64,000 nucleotides of DNA from Nakamurella aerolata (GTDB lineage Bacteria > Actinomycetota > Actinomycetes > Mycobacteriales > Nakamurellaceae): contig NZ_JABEND010000013.1 in the NCBI RefSeq assembly GCF_013002705.1, positions 29,270-93,269 of the forward strand, given 5' to 3'. Positions 18,810 to 27,598 of this stretch are shown here, piece after piece (positions within the stretch are counted from its first letter, which is position 1; each line of letters starts with the position of its first letter). Under the pieces are notes generated by a model that did no database searches, was not told where the DNA came from, and was given only the letters and a program-made list of their open reading frames with translations. The translations under genes and the position numbers were made by a program.

Positions 18810-18917
18810 CGCCTCACCCTGCTGCGCCGCCTCACCCTGCTGCGCCGCCTCACCCTGCTGCCCTGCCTCACTCTGCTGCGCTGCCCCACCATGCTGTGCT
18901 GTCTCACCCTCCTGGGG
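18810..18917. repeat. six tandem 18-bp units
   Basis: CGCCTCACCCTGCTGCGC is repeated at 18810, 18828, 18846, 18864, 18882 and 18900, exact in the first two units and decaying to the right. It begins six bases after the glsA stop and overlaps the last 14 bases of the convergent dioxygenase gene, including its stop codon. Confidence 0.9.
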
Positions 18918-19933
18918 CGCCCTGCCCGGGTGCGCCGGCCGGCGCACCGCCGCCGGTCGGTGTGGTGCCGGTGTCCACCCCGGCGACCAGGCTGGCCCGG
19001 AAGCCGGCGGTGAGATTTCCGGTGACGGTGGCGAGCTGGTGCGCGCCGCCGTCGTCACCGAAGACGTTGTCGCTGCCGAGGCTGAGCCCGGCGAGGTTAC
19101 CGACCGACTGCTGGTAGCCGTCGGTGGCGTACACCTGCTCGCAGATGTGCTGCGGCAGCGCCATTTGCGACGTCGCGATCGCGTTACCGGCATCGCTGAT
19201 CGAGGCGCGGTTTGGATAGACCTCGAAATGCACGTGCGGCCACCGCCCTGAGTAGCAGGCCGGGAAGATGCTGGTGAAGCTCACCGTTCCGGTCTGGTCG
19301 GTGAGCTGCACCCCGCGCAGGTAGTTCTCGTTCTCGATCCCGGTGCCGTACAGCGAGTATGCCCCGTCCCGGTTGCAGTGCCAGGCATACACCGCCGCGT
19401 CGGCGAACGGTGCACCGCCGTTGGCCAGGTCAAGAATGGTGAACGCAAAGACGAACGGGACGCCCGGTGCCGTCGCCGACCCGGTGCCGAAGCTGGAGCG
19501 GATGTCGCTGCGGACGATGCCGGACTCGGTCAGCACGTCCGGCCCGTTCGAGCCGTCTCCCGGGTACGGGCCGGCCGTCTCGTCCGGGATCTCGGTGAGA
19601 CCGGCCGAACCGCTTGCCGCGCTGCTGGATCCGCTGCCGGCCGATGCGCTGCTGCCCGTGCCGGTACTGCTCGACGTACCAGTGCTGCCCGACGTAACAG
19701 TGCTGCCCGACCTACCGGTGCTGCCGGCCTGGACGGCGCCACAGGCCGCCAGGGCGGCAGCCCCGGCGCCGAGGCCGAGCGCGCAGCACGCGCCGCCGGT
19801 TCAGCACCGTGCCGATGTCGAATTGCAGTCCCTGGTCCACCACCTCCTCGTCCGGGCGGGGCAGTGGCCGGCCCTGATACGAAGGCCCTGCTGGGAACTG
19901 GTCTTGGCCTGGTCCTGGCGTCGGTTCGGTCAT
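18904..19933 (-). pseudogene. secreted intradiol ring-cleavage dioxygenase-like protein, frameshifted in the signal peptide
   Basis: The gene starts at ATG 19933 (AAGGA seven bases upstream). It encodes a proline-rich N-terminus, then a twin-arginine region LNRRRVL, and then loses frame near 19783-19790. Removing one base joins it to ALGLGAGAAALAACG, a perfect Tat/lipobox continuation. A Ser/Gly/Thr repeat linker and the dioxygenase domain (ETAGPYPGDGSNGPDVL, AWHCNRDGAYSLYG, FPACYSGRWPHVHFEVY with its metal-ligand Tyr/His) follow, ending at 18904. Such proteins are extracytoplasmic members of the protocatechuate dioxygenase family. Either a decayed gene or a one-base consensus error; the rest of the frame is intact for about 300 codons, which favours a recent or artefactual change. 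Confidence 0.78.
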
Positions 19934-20172
19934 CGTCGAATCCTTGGGTCGGAGAAGCATCCGTGGGGAAAAACGTTGTCCCCGATGGTGTTCGCCGTTG
20001 CTGTCGGACGGCTGTGCGTTGCCGGAGCTGAGCCTGTGGTTCCCTCGGCGGCCGCTCGGCCCGGGCGAGCCAGATGTTGCGCACCTCGACGATGCTGTGC
20101 CCGGCCGTCCCCAGACCCTTCGGCGCTGCGGGGCCGATGGTGGCAAGCGGCCGGGTCACCTAGGCTGGCGAG

Positions 20173-20487
20173 GTGCAGCGCAGCTTCTCCGGCGAGATCT
20201 GGTACTGGCGCGGGCCATCGCCGTTCCACTTCGTCACCGTGCCGGACGACGTTGCCGCACAACTGGAATCGCTGTCGCCACTGGTCAGTTACGGCTGGGG
20301 GATGATCCCCGCCGAGGTGCGGATCGGCGGCACCGACTACTCCACCGCGCTGTGGCCGAAGAACGGCGGTTACATCGTCCCGATCAAGGATGCGGTGCGC
20401 CGGGCCGAGTCGATCGACCAGGGCGACACCGTCAGCATGCGGCTCACCGTCCGCGAAGAGCCGCCGCGACCACGCCGCCGCGGCTGA
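20173..20487 (+). CDS. DUF1905 domain protein
   Basis: 104 residues. FSGEIWYWRGPSPFHFVTVP and GWGMIPAEVRIG...TALWPKNGGYIVPIKDAVR match the DUF1905 beta-barrel domain, and DTVSMRLTV is the usual end. GTG start at 20173, little room for alternatives. Function unknown. It faces a second DUF1905-type gene 36 bases away on the other strand. Confidence 0.75.
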   Translation: MQRSFSGEIWYWRGPSPFHFVTVPDDVAAQLESLSPLVSYGWGMIPAEVRIGGTDYSTALWPKNGGYIVPIKDAVRRAESIDQGDTVSMRLTVREEPPRPRRRG

Positions 20488-20523
20488 CCCGGCGTCGGCA
20501 AGACGCGCTGACCGGTGCAGAGT

Positions 20524-20958
20524 TCAGCGCAGGGCGGCGAGCACCCTGTCCACCCGGCGTCGCCGGGTCTCCGCCGCCTTCGCGCCGGTCACCAGCTCGA
20601 CATGCCCGCGCTGCTTGCTGAAGGACAGCGCGTCGAAGGCGGCTTGCAACCCCGCGGTGTTCAGCGCATCGGCCAGATCGTCCGGAACGTTGACGGTGCG
20701 TTCGGCGGTGTCCAGCGCCAACCCGACGGTGATGGTGTCGCCGGCGGAAACACCTGCGGCGGTGCGGTTCTCGGCGCTCAGCGGCAGCATGAACACCCCG
20801 CCGTACACGGCAACCGTACTGCGGTAGCGGTGCCGGCCGATGTGCACCGTCACCTTCGGCTTCTTTCCCGAGCCCAGCTCGGCGACCACCTCGGGCGGAA
20901 CCTGAAACCCGGTGGCCGTCTTGCCGTGCAGTTCCAGCGTCGTGGTAAAGCGGATCAT
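20524..20958 (-). CDS. DUF1905 / YdeI-OmpD-associated family protein
   Basis: 144 residues. Residues 1-90 are a DUF1905 barrel (FTTTLELHGKTATGFQVP, VAVYGGVFMLPLSAENR, GDTITVGLALD). Residues 95-144 are the helical YdeI/OmpD-associated tail (PDDLADAL, AFDALSFSKQRGHVELV, AAETRRRRVDRVL), once called bacteriocin-protection-like. ATG at 20958. Convergent with its shorter paralogue at 20173; biochemical role unknown. Confidence 0.8.
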   Translation of the reverse strand: MIRFTTTLELHGKTATGFQVPPEVVAELGSGKKPKVTVHIGRHRYRSTVAVYGGVFMLPLSAENRTAAGVSAGDTITVGLALDTAERTVNVPDDLADALNTAGLQAAFDALSFSKQRGHVELVTGAKAAETRRRRVDRVLAALR

Positions 20959-21075
20959 CCGATCAGTATGAGCCGGCTCACGCTGCGACCTGTCGATGTC
21001 ACACCAGGGCGCCGGCCGGTGTCCTGATGCCGTATCCCGATCAGACCGATCACCCCGAGCCGTCCAGGAGCAACC

Positions 21076-21666
21076 ATGAGCAATCCTCGCATTCCCGCCG
21101 CGAAAGTCACCGGACTGTACGGAAGGGTGGTCAGCATCGTTTCCCGGCGGCTGCTCGGCCGCGTTCCCGAGCCGTTGGGCATCTACTTCCACAACCGCAA
21201 GGTGCTCGGCAGCTACCTGTCTATCAGCCAGAAGTCCCAGCGCTGGAACGCCTGCGACGCCGGCTTGAAGTCGTACGCGCACATGGCGGTGGCCGCCCAA
21301 CTGGGTTGCAGCTGGTGTCTGGACTTCGGCTACTTCGAGGCCTTCAATAAGAATCTGAACCTGGACAAGGCGCGGGAAGTGCCGCGTTGGCGCGAATCCA
21401 CGGTGTTCACCGAACTGGAGCGGGACGTGCTCAGCTATGCCGAAGCGATGACGCTGTCGCCGCCGCAGGTGGACGAGGCGTTGTCGGCCCGGCTCCTCGG
21501 TGCGCTCGGTGCGCCCGCCCTGGTGGAACTCACCGCGTTGATCGCGCTGGCCAACTTCTATGCACGATCCAACGTCGCGTTCGGCATCGAATCGGAGGGT
21601 TACGCCGACGCCTGCCAACTGCGTCCGCTCGCCGCCGCGCCGCAGGCTGCCGGCGTGCCGTCGTGA
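21076..21666 (+). CDS. carboxymuconolactone decarboxylase (AhpD-like) family protein
   Basis: 196 residues. The AhpD-type redox motif appears as CSWCLDFG (CxxC) near residue 77, followed by the usual helical bundle and ANFYARSNVAFGIESEG. ATG at 21076 behind AGGAGC. The next gene is an ECF41-type sigma factor whose start overlaps this stop. ECF41 sigma factors typically sit beside carboxymuconolactone decarboxylases, oxidoreductases or epimerases, so this is its probable co-regulated partner. Likely a thiol-disulfide or peroxide-related enzyme. Confidence 0.85.
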   Translation: MSNPRIPAAKVTGLYGRVVSIVSRRLLGRVPEPLGIYFHNRKVLGSYLSISQKSQRWNACDAGLKSYAHMAVAAQLGCSWCLDFGYFEAFNKNLNLDKAREVPRWRESTVFTELERDVLSYAEAMTLSPPQVDEALSARLLGALGAPALVELTALIALANFYARSNVAFGIESEGYADACQLRPLAAAPQAAGVPS

Positions 21667-22604
21667 TCATGAATCGCCGCAACAGTTTCGGGAGTTCTCC
21701 GGACGAGCGTGCCGGCGACCCACCGGGTGCCGGCACCGGCACCGACGTGTTCGTCACCCACCGCAGCCTGCTGTTCACCGTTGCGTATGAGCTGCTGGGT
21801 TCCGCCGCCGACGCCGAGGACGTGGTGCAGGAGACCTGGTTACGCTGGTCCGCCGCCGCGCGGGACGAGGTCCGCGAGCCGCGTGCCTACCTGGTGCGGA
21901 TCGTCACCAGGCAGGCGCTCAACCGGCTCCGCACCCTGGCCCGCCGCCGCGAGGACTACGTGGGCGACTGGCTGCCGGAACCGCTGCTCACCAGCCCCGA
22001 CCTCGCCGACGACGTCGAACTCGCCGAAAGCGTTTCGCTGGCAATGTTGACGGTGCTGGAGACGCTCACCCCCACGGAGCGGGCGGTGTTCGTCCTGCAC
22101 GAGGTGTTCGGCGAGTCCTACGACGACATCGCCGCTGCCATCGACAAGCAGCCGGCCGCCGTCCGGCAACTCGCGCACCGGGCCCGCGAGCACGTGGCGG
22201 CGCGGCGACCGCGGCAGCGGGTCAGCGCGGCGCAACAACGAGCCGTCATGCAGAGCTTCGTGCAGGCGGTCAACAGCGGCGACCTGGCCGGCCTGGTCGA
22301 CGCGCTGGCCCCCGACGTGGTGCTGACCACCGACGGTGGCGGGCTGAAGAAGTCCGCGCTCCGCCCGATTGTCGGCGTCGACAAGGTGCTGCGGTTCCTG
22401 CTCGCCGTGACGCCGACCGGGCCGGCGATCAGGGCAAGCACGCTGACGGTGAACGGTGAGCCGGCACTGCGGATCGATATCGACGGCGCGGTGGACTCCA
22501 TCGTCACCGCCGAGATCGTCGACGGCGCCGTGACCGGGCTGTATGCCGTGCGCAACCCGGAGAAGCTCACCGCACTCGCCGACGAGGTGCCGCTCAGCAG
22601 GTGA
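21663..22604 (+). CDS. ECF41-family RNA polymerase sigma factor with SnoaL-like C-terminal domain
   Basis: 313 residues from GTG 21663 (overlap GTGA with the previous gene; ATG 21669 is an alternative). Region 2 includes AYELLGSAADAEDVVQETWLRW, region 4 LTPTERAVFVLHEVFGESYDDIAAAI. After the linker a roughly 110-residue NTF2/SnoaL-like domain begins (AQQRAVMQSFVQAVNSGDLAGLVDALAPDVVLTTDGGG), the hallmark of ECF41. This extension tunes sigma activity in place of an anti-sigma factor. It probably drives its own operon. Confidence 0.9.
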   Translation: MIMNRRNSFGSSPDERAGDPPGAGTGTDVFVTHRSLLFTVAYELLGSAADAEDVVQETWLRWSAAARDEVREPRAYLVRIVTRQALNRLRTLARRREDYVGDWLPEPLLTSPDLADDVELAESVSLAMLTVLETLTPTERAVFVLHEVFGESYDDIAAAIDKQPAAVRQLAHRAREHVAARRPRQRVSAAQQRAVMQSFVQAVNSGDLAGLVDALAPDVVLTTDGGGLKKSALRPIVGVDKVLRFLLAVTPTGPAIRASTLTVNGEPALRIDIDGAVDSIVTAEIVDGAVTGLYAVRNPEKLTALADEVPLSR

Positions 22605-22634
22605 GCTCGGTGTGCTTGGTGTGCTTGCTGGCCG

Positions 22635-23738
22635 TCAATGAGCAGGGTCGGCCAGCGCAGGAAGCAGCCGACCCGAGAAAAACTGTTGGTAGCCAAGCTG
22701 ATCCGGGCCGAGGAACCGCAGCTCCAGCTCGTCGGCGCCGGCGTCCAACAGCTGCCGGATGCGGGCCACATGCGGTTCCGGCGTGTCCCCGACCACCACC
22801 TTGGGCGCCAACTCGGCCGGATCGGTGGCGCGCAGCAGCTGCTCGAAATCGCGGGTGGTGCGCACCTCGGCGCTGGGATACCGCACCGCAAGATTCGGTG
22901 CGTCGGCCAGCGCCGCGGCAGCGCCCGCTTCGTCCGTCGGGCGCACCAGCGCGTGGTGCGAGCGGACCACCAGTTGCAGCGACGCCGGATCCCGGCCGGC
23001 CGCCTCCGCACCGGCGCGCATCCGCTCGCCCAGCAACCGCACCTGCGCGGGATCGGACGACTCGGTGAGAATGCCGTCGGCGACCGCCCCCGCGCGCCGG
23101 GCGGTGACCGGCCCCGACGTCGCCACCAGCACCGCGGGCCGCTGCCCCGACAGCGTCCATAGCCGACTCTGCTCCAGCGTGAAATGCTCGCCGCTGTGCC
23201 GGATCTCCTTGCCGGAGAACAGTTTCCGGATGATCTCCAACGCCTCGAACATCCTGGCGATGCGCTGCGGCGGCTCCGGCCAGTAGCTGCCGGCCAGATG
23301 CTCGTTGATCAACTCACCGGCGCCGAGCACCAGCCGGTGCCCGCCCGGGTACAGGTCGGCCAGCGTCGCCGACGCCTGCGCCACCACCGCGGGATGCATC
23401 CGGTGGGACACCCCAATGACGCCGGGGTGCACCGCCAACGGTTCCGCCGGCGCCGCTGTCGCTTGCGCGGCTTGCCCGGCCGCTGGGAGTTGGGTGGCTT
23501 GGCCGGCTGGCGCTGTGGCTTGCGCGGCTGCTGGCGCTGTGGCTTGGGCGGCTGCCGCCGCGACGGCCCAGACGAAGGGGGCCTGGCCCTGCGCAGCCGT
23601 CCACGGCGCAAACCGGTCAGACAGCACCACACCATCGAAGCCGTTGCGTGCAGCGGCCGTCGCCAACTCGACCGCCGCCCGTGGTGCGGTGCGCTCCAGC
23701 GCGATCACGATGCAAAAGCGAGTCACACCGGCCATCAT
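22635..23738 (-). CDS. LLM-class F420-dependent oxidoreductase with internal Ala/Gln-rich insert
   Basis: 367 residues of the bacterial-luciferase-like TIM barrel. LSDRFAPWTAAQGQAPFVWAV, HPAVVAQASATLADLYPGGHRLVLGAGE, NEHLAGSYWPEP and FGD-like EIRHSGEHF point to the glucose-6-phosphate dehydrogenase-like F420 subgroup. Between residues about 63 and 100 the usual strand-loop (where relatives read roughly RVELMTYVTCP) is replaced by a low-complexity Ala/Gln/Thr/Pro segment with repeats of QATAPA. This is a core barrel position, so activity may be altered. ATG/ATG start at 23738/23735. Confidence 0.83.
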   Translation of the reverse strand: MMAGVTRFCIVIALERTAPRAAVELATAAARNGFDGVVLSDRFAPWTAAQGQAPFVWAVAAAAAQATAPAAAQATAPAGQATQLPAAGQAAQATAAPAEPLAVHPGVIGVSHRMHPAVVAQASATLADLYPGGHRLVLGAGELINEHLAGSYWPEPPQRIARMFEALEIIRKLFSGKEIRHSGEHFTLEQSRLWTLSGQRPAVLVATSGPVTARRAGAVADGILTESSDPAQVRLLGERMRAGAEAAGRDPASLQLVVRSHHALVRPTDEAGAAAALADAPNLAVRYPSAEVRTTRDFEQLLRATDPAELAPKVVVGDTPEPHVARIRQLLDAGADELELRFLGPDQLGYQQFFSGRLLPALADPAH

Positions 23739-23925
23739 GCGGCATCCCAGCAGCGGGCCAACGAGGTTCCCGACCCGATCCGGGGCCTCCCGCCGGCGCC
23801 GAGTGAGTTGCTGAACTCATGAAGAGCTGGCGGAACCCGAGGTGGCTCCGGCAATGCTCCGTGTGGCGGAGCATTGCCTGAGCCTCGCGCTGCGGTCACC
23901 GGGAGGAGGGAGGAAAGAGGGCAGG

Positions 23926-23999
23926 GGAAAAATCGGCGGCTGGAAATGCGTTTGCGCTGGTGGGATTCCGGGGCGAGACATCGAGGCGCCGATTTTTCC
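23926..23999. repeat. 13-bp perfect inverted repeat, 48-bp spacer
   Basis: GGAAAAATCGGCG (23926-23938) and CGCCGATTTTTCC (23987-23999). The right arm belongs to a 24-bp direct repeat found again at 24131. Could be a stem-loop or the ends of a very short element. Confidence 0.8.
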
Positions 24000-24154
24000 A
24001 CTGACGGCGGGCACCGATCGGCACCCTCACGCACCGCAAGACCGACGCACCGAGGACCGGCACCGAACCAACAACGGAAAAATGTGCAGCTCGACGCGAT
24101 GTTGCGAAAACTGACCTGCGGCAACATCATTCGAGGCGCCGATTTTTCCGCTGA
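23981..24154. repeat. 24-bp direct repeat, two copies exactly 150 bp apart
   Basis: TCGAGGCGCCGATTTTTCCN-CTGA type sequence at 23981-24004 and 24131-24154, identical at 23 of 24 positions. It contains the palindromic GGCGCC followed by a T5 run. Confidence 0.85.
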
Positions 24155-24207
24155 GCTCCACCTCGCTGGCGCTTCACCTCCCTGGCACAGCACCCCACCG
24201 GCACTGC

Positions 24208-24255
24208 GGGTCACTGGCACGGCGGGTCACTGGCACGGCGCGTCACTGGTACTGC
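24208..24255. repeat. 16-bp tandem repeat, three units
   Basis: GGGTCACTGGCACGGC at 24208 and 24224 (identical) and a diverged copy at 24240, upstream of the zinc-finger gene. Confidence 0.85.
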
Positions 24256-24364
24256 CCGGCCCCTGGCACCAACGCCGACGTACCCGGCTCGGTGCGCACA
24301 CCGCTGGTGGTGGCCGGCCACCGACTTGTTGCCGGGCCTTCGGGTCGGCAGTAGCGTCCAGGTC

Positions 24365-24742
24365 ATGGCCGATCAGCGGGATACCTCAACGAGTTCAGAC
24401 GCCGACACTCAGGCGATCAACCCGAGCGTGCCGCCCAGCGGCCCCGGCTGTGTCGAGTGCGACGAGTCCGGCAGCTGGTGGGTGCACCTGCGTCGGTGCG
24501 CGGCGTGCGGACACGTCGGCTGCTGCGACAGTTCACCGAACAAGCACGCCACCGCCCACTACCGCGAAACCGGGCACCCGGTGATCGCCAGCTACGAGCC
24601 CGGCGAAGACTGGTTCTACGACTACCGCACCGAGGAACTCACCGAGGGCGTGCCACTCGCCCCGCCGGAGAGCCACCCGGAGGACCAGTCGGTTCCCGGC
24701 CCCGCCGACCGAGTGCCGCCCAACTGGCGCGACTACCTGTGA
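24365..24742 (+). CDS. UBP-type zinc finger protein
   Basis: 125 residues. GCVECDESGSWWVHLRRCAACGHVGCCD followed by HATAHYRETGHPVI gives the Cys/His spacing of a zf-UBP domain (residues about 27-85). The tail DWFYDYRTEELTEG...PPNWRDYL is common in actinobacterial stand-alone zf-UBP proteins. In eukaryotes the fold binds the ubiquitin C-terminus; the bacterial role is unknown. ATG at 24365. The stop codon lies inside the first unit of a 96-bp tandem repeat. Confidence 0.88.
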   Translation: MADQRDTSTSSDADTQAINPSVPPSGPGCVECDESGSWWVHLRRCAACGHVGCCDSSPNKHATAHYRETGHPVIASYEPGEDWFYDYRTEELTEGVPLAPPESHPEDQSVPGPADRVPPNWRDYL

Positions 24743-25028
24743 GCCGACAGCGAGCGGAGGCAACGAGGTCCGGAGCGAGGAACGAGCGCAGGATCGAGGC
24801 CCGCAGCGAGCGCGGAGGCGAACAATCCAGCCCTGTGAGCCGACAGCGAGCGGAGGCAACGAGGTCCGGAGCGAGGAACGAGCGCAGGATCGAGGCCCGC
24901 AGCGAGCGCGGAGGCGAACAATCCAGCCCTGTGAGCCGACAGCGAGCGGAGGCAAAACGAGGTCCGGAGCGAGGAACGAGCGCAGGATCGAGGCCCGCAG
25001 CGAGCGCGGAGGCGAACAATCCAGCACT
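24739..25028. repeat. 96-bp tandem repeat, three copies, spanning a stop and a start codon
   Basis: Units begin at 24739, 24835 and 24931 (the third is 98 bp because of an extra AA) and a partial fourth GTGAGCC begins at 25029. The first unit contains the zf-UBP stop codon and the fourth begins with the GTG start of the GMC oxidoreductase. The first two units are identical. The unit is rich in GAGCGAG/GGAGGC motifs and has no stop in one plus-strand frame (32-residue repeat), but that frame has no sign of being a gene. Confidence 0.95.
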
Positions 25029-26941
25029 GTGAGCCAGAACGATCCGGCTCGCTACGACTTTGTGGTGGTCGGGTCGGGCGCCGGTGGTGGCCCGCTGGCC
25101 GCGAACCTGGCGCTGGCGGGGTTCAGCGTGCTGGTGCTCGAGGCCGGCGGCGACCACAGCTGCCCGTACTACGAGATCCCGATCATGCAGGCGTATGCCA
25201 GCGAGGACGCCGACATGCGGTGGGACTTCTTCGTCCGGCACAGCGACGACGAGCCCACCCAGCGGGCCGACAGCAAGTTCCAGCCCGATCACGACGGGGT
25301 TTGGTACCCGCGCGGCAGCACTCTCGGTGGCAGCACCGCGATCAGCGCGATGGTCATCATCTACCCGCATGCCAGGGATTGGGACGATCTGGCCGAGCTG
25401 ACCGGCGACCCGTCGTGGAACGCCGAGCACATGCGCACGCTGTTCCACCGGCTCGAGGCCTGGCGCGGGGTGGACGCCGAACCGCTGCCCGGTGACGATG
25501 CCGCGACTCGTGACCGCAAGGCCGCCCACGGGCGCGACGGCTGGCTCGGCACCACCCGCGCCAACCCGAAAGTCGGTGGGCGGGAACCGATGTTTCTGGA
25601 CATCATCGGTGCGATGGAGCGGACCAGCAGGGACCGCTTCGGCATCCCGGAACAGGTGTCGCTGCCGCGCGACCCGAACGCGGCCGACACTCCGCAGGAC
25701 TACCAGGGCATGGCGTTCATCCCGGTGGCGGTGCGCGACGGGCACCGCAACGGCAGCCGGGAACGGCTGCAGCAGGTGGCGGCGCAGCACCCGGATCGGC
25801 TGCAGGTTCAGCTGGACGCCCTGGTCACCAGGGTGTTGTTCGACGGCGCCAGAGCGATCGGTGTCGAGTACCTCACCGGCGCCGGGCTGTACCGCGCCAC
25901 CGCGGCGGACGCGCCCCATTCCGGCGACGCCGCAACGTCTTCCGGGCATCCCGCTGCACGGCAGGCCTATGCCGACAAGGAGGTGATTCTGGCAGGCGGC
26001 GCCTACAACACGCCGCAGCTGCTGATGTTGTCCGGCATCGGCCCGCGCGACGAACTTGACCGCCTCGGCATCGACACCCTGGTCGACGCTCCCGGGGTCG
26101 GCACCAACCTGCACGACCGCTACGAAATGGCCGTCGTGGCCGAAACCGACCGGGACTACCCGATTTTCGCCGGCTCGGCGCTTGATGTGCCGTCCGACCC
26201 GAACAGCTCGGATCCGCTGTTCGCCGAATGGCAGGACGACGCCGGCGGCCCGTACAGCACAACGGCTCGCTCGCCGCGATCATCGCCCGGTCGTCGGTGG
26301 CCGGAGCCGACAAAGCAGGTGCGGCGGACAACTCTGGGCCCACCGCCTCCGACCTGATCATCTTCTCGCTGCCGATCGACTTTCACGGCTACTACCCCGG
26401 CTACTCCCACGACGCGGTGCGCGAACACAACCGGCTGTCGGTGCTGGTCCTCAAGGGACACACCAACAATCGCGCAGGGACGGTGACGCTGGCGTCCGCC
26501 GACCCGCGCGACGTCCCGGTGATCCGATTCCGCTACTTCTCGGAGGGCTCAGACGGCTGGCAGGACGACCTTGAGGGCGTGGTCGACGGAATCGAGATCG
26601 CCCGCGACGTGATCGGGCATCTCACCGAGATGAGCACGACGGAACTCATCCCGGGCGCGCAGGTCGACACCAGGGACAAGCTGAAAACCTTTGTACGGCA
26701 ACAGGCGTGGGGGCACCACGCCTGCGGCACCGCGAAGATCGGCCGGGACGACGACCCGATGGCCGTGCTGGACGGTGACTTCCGCGTCCGTGGGGTGCAG
26801 AACCTGCGGGTGGTTGACGCCTCGGTGTTCCCCGACATTCCCGGTTTCTTCATCGCCTCGGCGGTGTACCTGATCAGCGAGAAGGCTTCGGACGCCATCG
26901 CTGCCGAGTACCGGGCCGCGCGCGCACCCGCTGGGAGGTAA
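25029..26941 (+). pseudogene. GMC-family FAD oxidoreductase, interrupted by a frameshift
   Basis: A choline-dehydrogenase/cholesterol-oxidase-like protein of about 637 residues if repaired. The first part (25029 to about 26258) has the FAD motif VVGSGAGGGPLAANLALAGF, GSTLGGSTAIS and the LAGGAYNTPQLLMLSGIGP signature. The second part continues in another frame from about 26260 with HNGSLAAIIARSS and ends with the catalytic-site WGHHACGTAKIG and the second FAD contact VVDASVFPDIPGFFIASAVYLI. The break lies in CGTACAGCACAACGG: adding one C restores PYSHNGS. GTG start at 25029 inside a repeat copy. All other motifs are intact, so this is either very recent decay or a consensus error. Confidence 0.85.
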
Positions 26942-26998
26942 CGCTTCTCGGCGGCAGCGGCGACAAAGTAGCCGCGGCGGCAAGACGGCAGCCGCGGC

Positions 26999-27580
26999 TC
27001 AGCCGTAGGTGTCGCGTGGGCCTCGCCCGGGAATGTGCCGCGGCCCGAAACGCCACGACGGGGCGGCCGGGCCGGTGGCCTTGATGCGCTTGACGGCGCC
27101 GCGGCCGACAGCGTCGTTGATGGTGCCCAGCAGCTGTGGCGACAGCATGCGCAGCTGGGCGGCCCATGCCGTGGATTCGCAGCTGACGGTGAGTTCACCG
27201 TCGACCAGGTTGACCGGGGTGGCGTGCTCGGCAATGCCCGGCCCGACAATGTCGGCCCAGCGGCCCAGCAGGTTGGCTTTGGTGAGATCCGTTGCGGCGC
27301 CTGAGTTCTTGACGAATCCGCGCAGCGCAAGCCCGAGCGGTTGCGGATCGCGGCGATCGGGGCCGGCCGCAGCCCAGCGTTTGCGCCGCAGCCGGGCCTG
27401 CAGCCCGGCCGAGGTGCCGTCGCCGCGTGGCGACCTGGCCCGCGGCCCGCGCGCGGCCGCCCGTTCCATTGCCGCCTGCAACGCCCGCCGCGCCGGGTCC
27501 GACGGCCGCGGCGCCGATGCTGCGGTCTCCGGCCTCTTCTCGGATTCCCCGTCCGGCGTCGAGTTCTCCCGGTCACCCAT
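26999..27580 (-). CDS. dciA: DUF721 / DciA-like replication protein
   Basis: 193 residues. A long charged N-terminus (about 100 residues) is followed by the DUF721 core LLGRWADIVGPGIAEHATPVNLVDGELTVSCESTAWAAQLRMLSPQLL. In actinobacteria this gene lies between recF and gyrB; DciA loads or assists the replicative helicase DnaB. ATG at 27580 chosen over GTG 27589; the start region is a triplicated CCCATGCCGAT repeat (27578-27604). recF is upstream on the same strand with one gene between them; gyrB does not follow. Confidence 0.85.
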   Translation of the reverse strand: MGDRENSTPDGESEKRPETAASAPRPSDPARRALQAAMERAAARGPRARSPRGDGTSAGLQARLRRKRWAAAGPDRRDPQPLGLALRGFVKNSGAATDLTKANLLGRWADIVGPGIAEHATPVNLVDGELTVSCESTAWAAQLRMLSPQLLGTINDAVGRGAVKRIKATGPAAPSWRFGPRHIPGRGPRDTYG

Positions 27581-27598
27581 GCCGATCACCCATGCCGA

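Larger units (their letters stand above)
23739..24364. other. 626-bp intergenic region with repeat elements
   Basis: No convincing gene. It holds a 13-bp inverted repeat, a 24-bp direct repeat and a 16-bp tandem repeat (listed separately). Base composition is more varied than in neighbouring genes, with T5/A5 runs that are rare elsewhere in the window. Confidence 0.7.

Noticed and set aside
24457..25028. Gene encoding a 32-residue repeat protein over the 96-bp tandem
   Set aside because: The open frame comes only from the repeat being a multiple of three; it overlaps the zinc-finger gene in another frame and has no own start signal.
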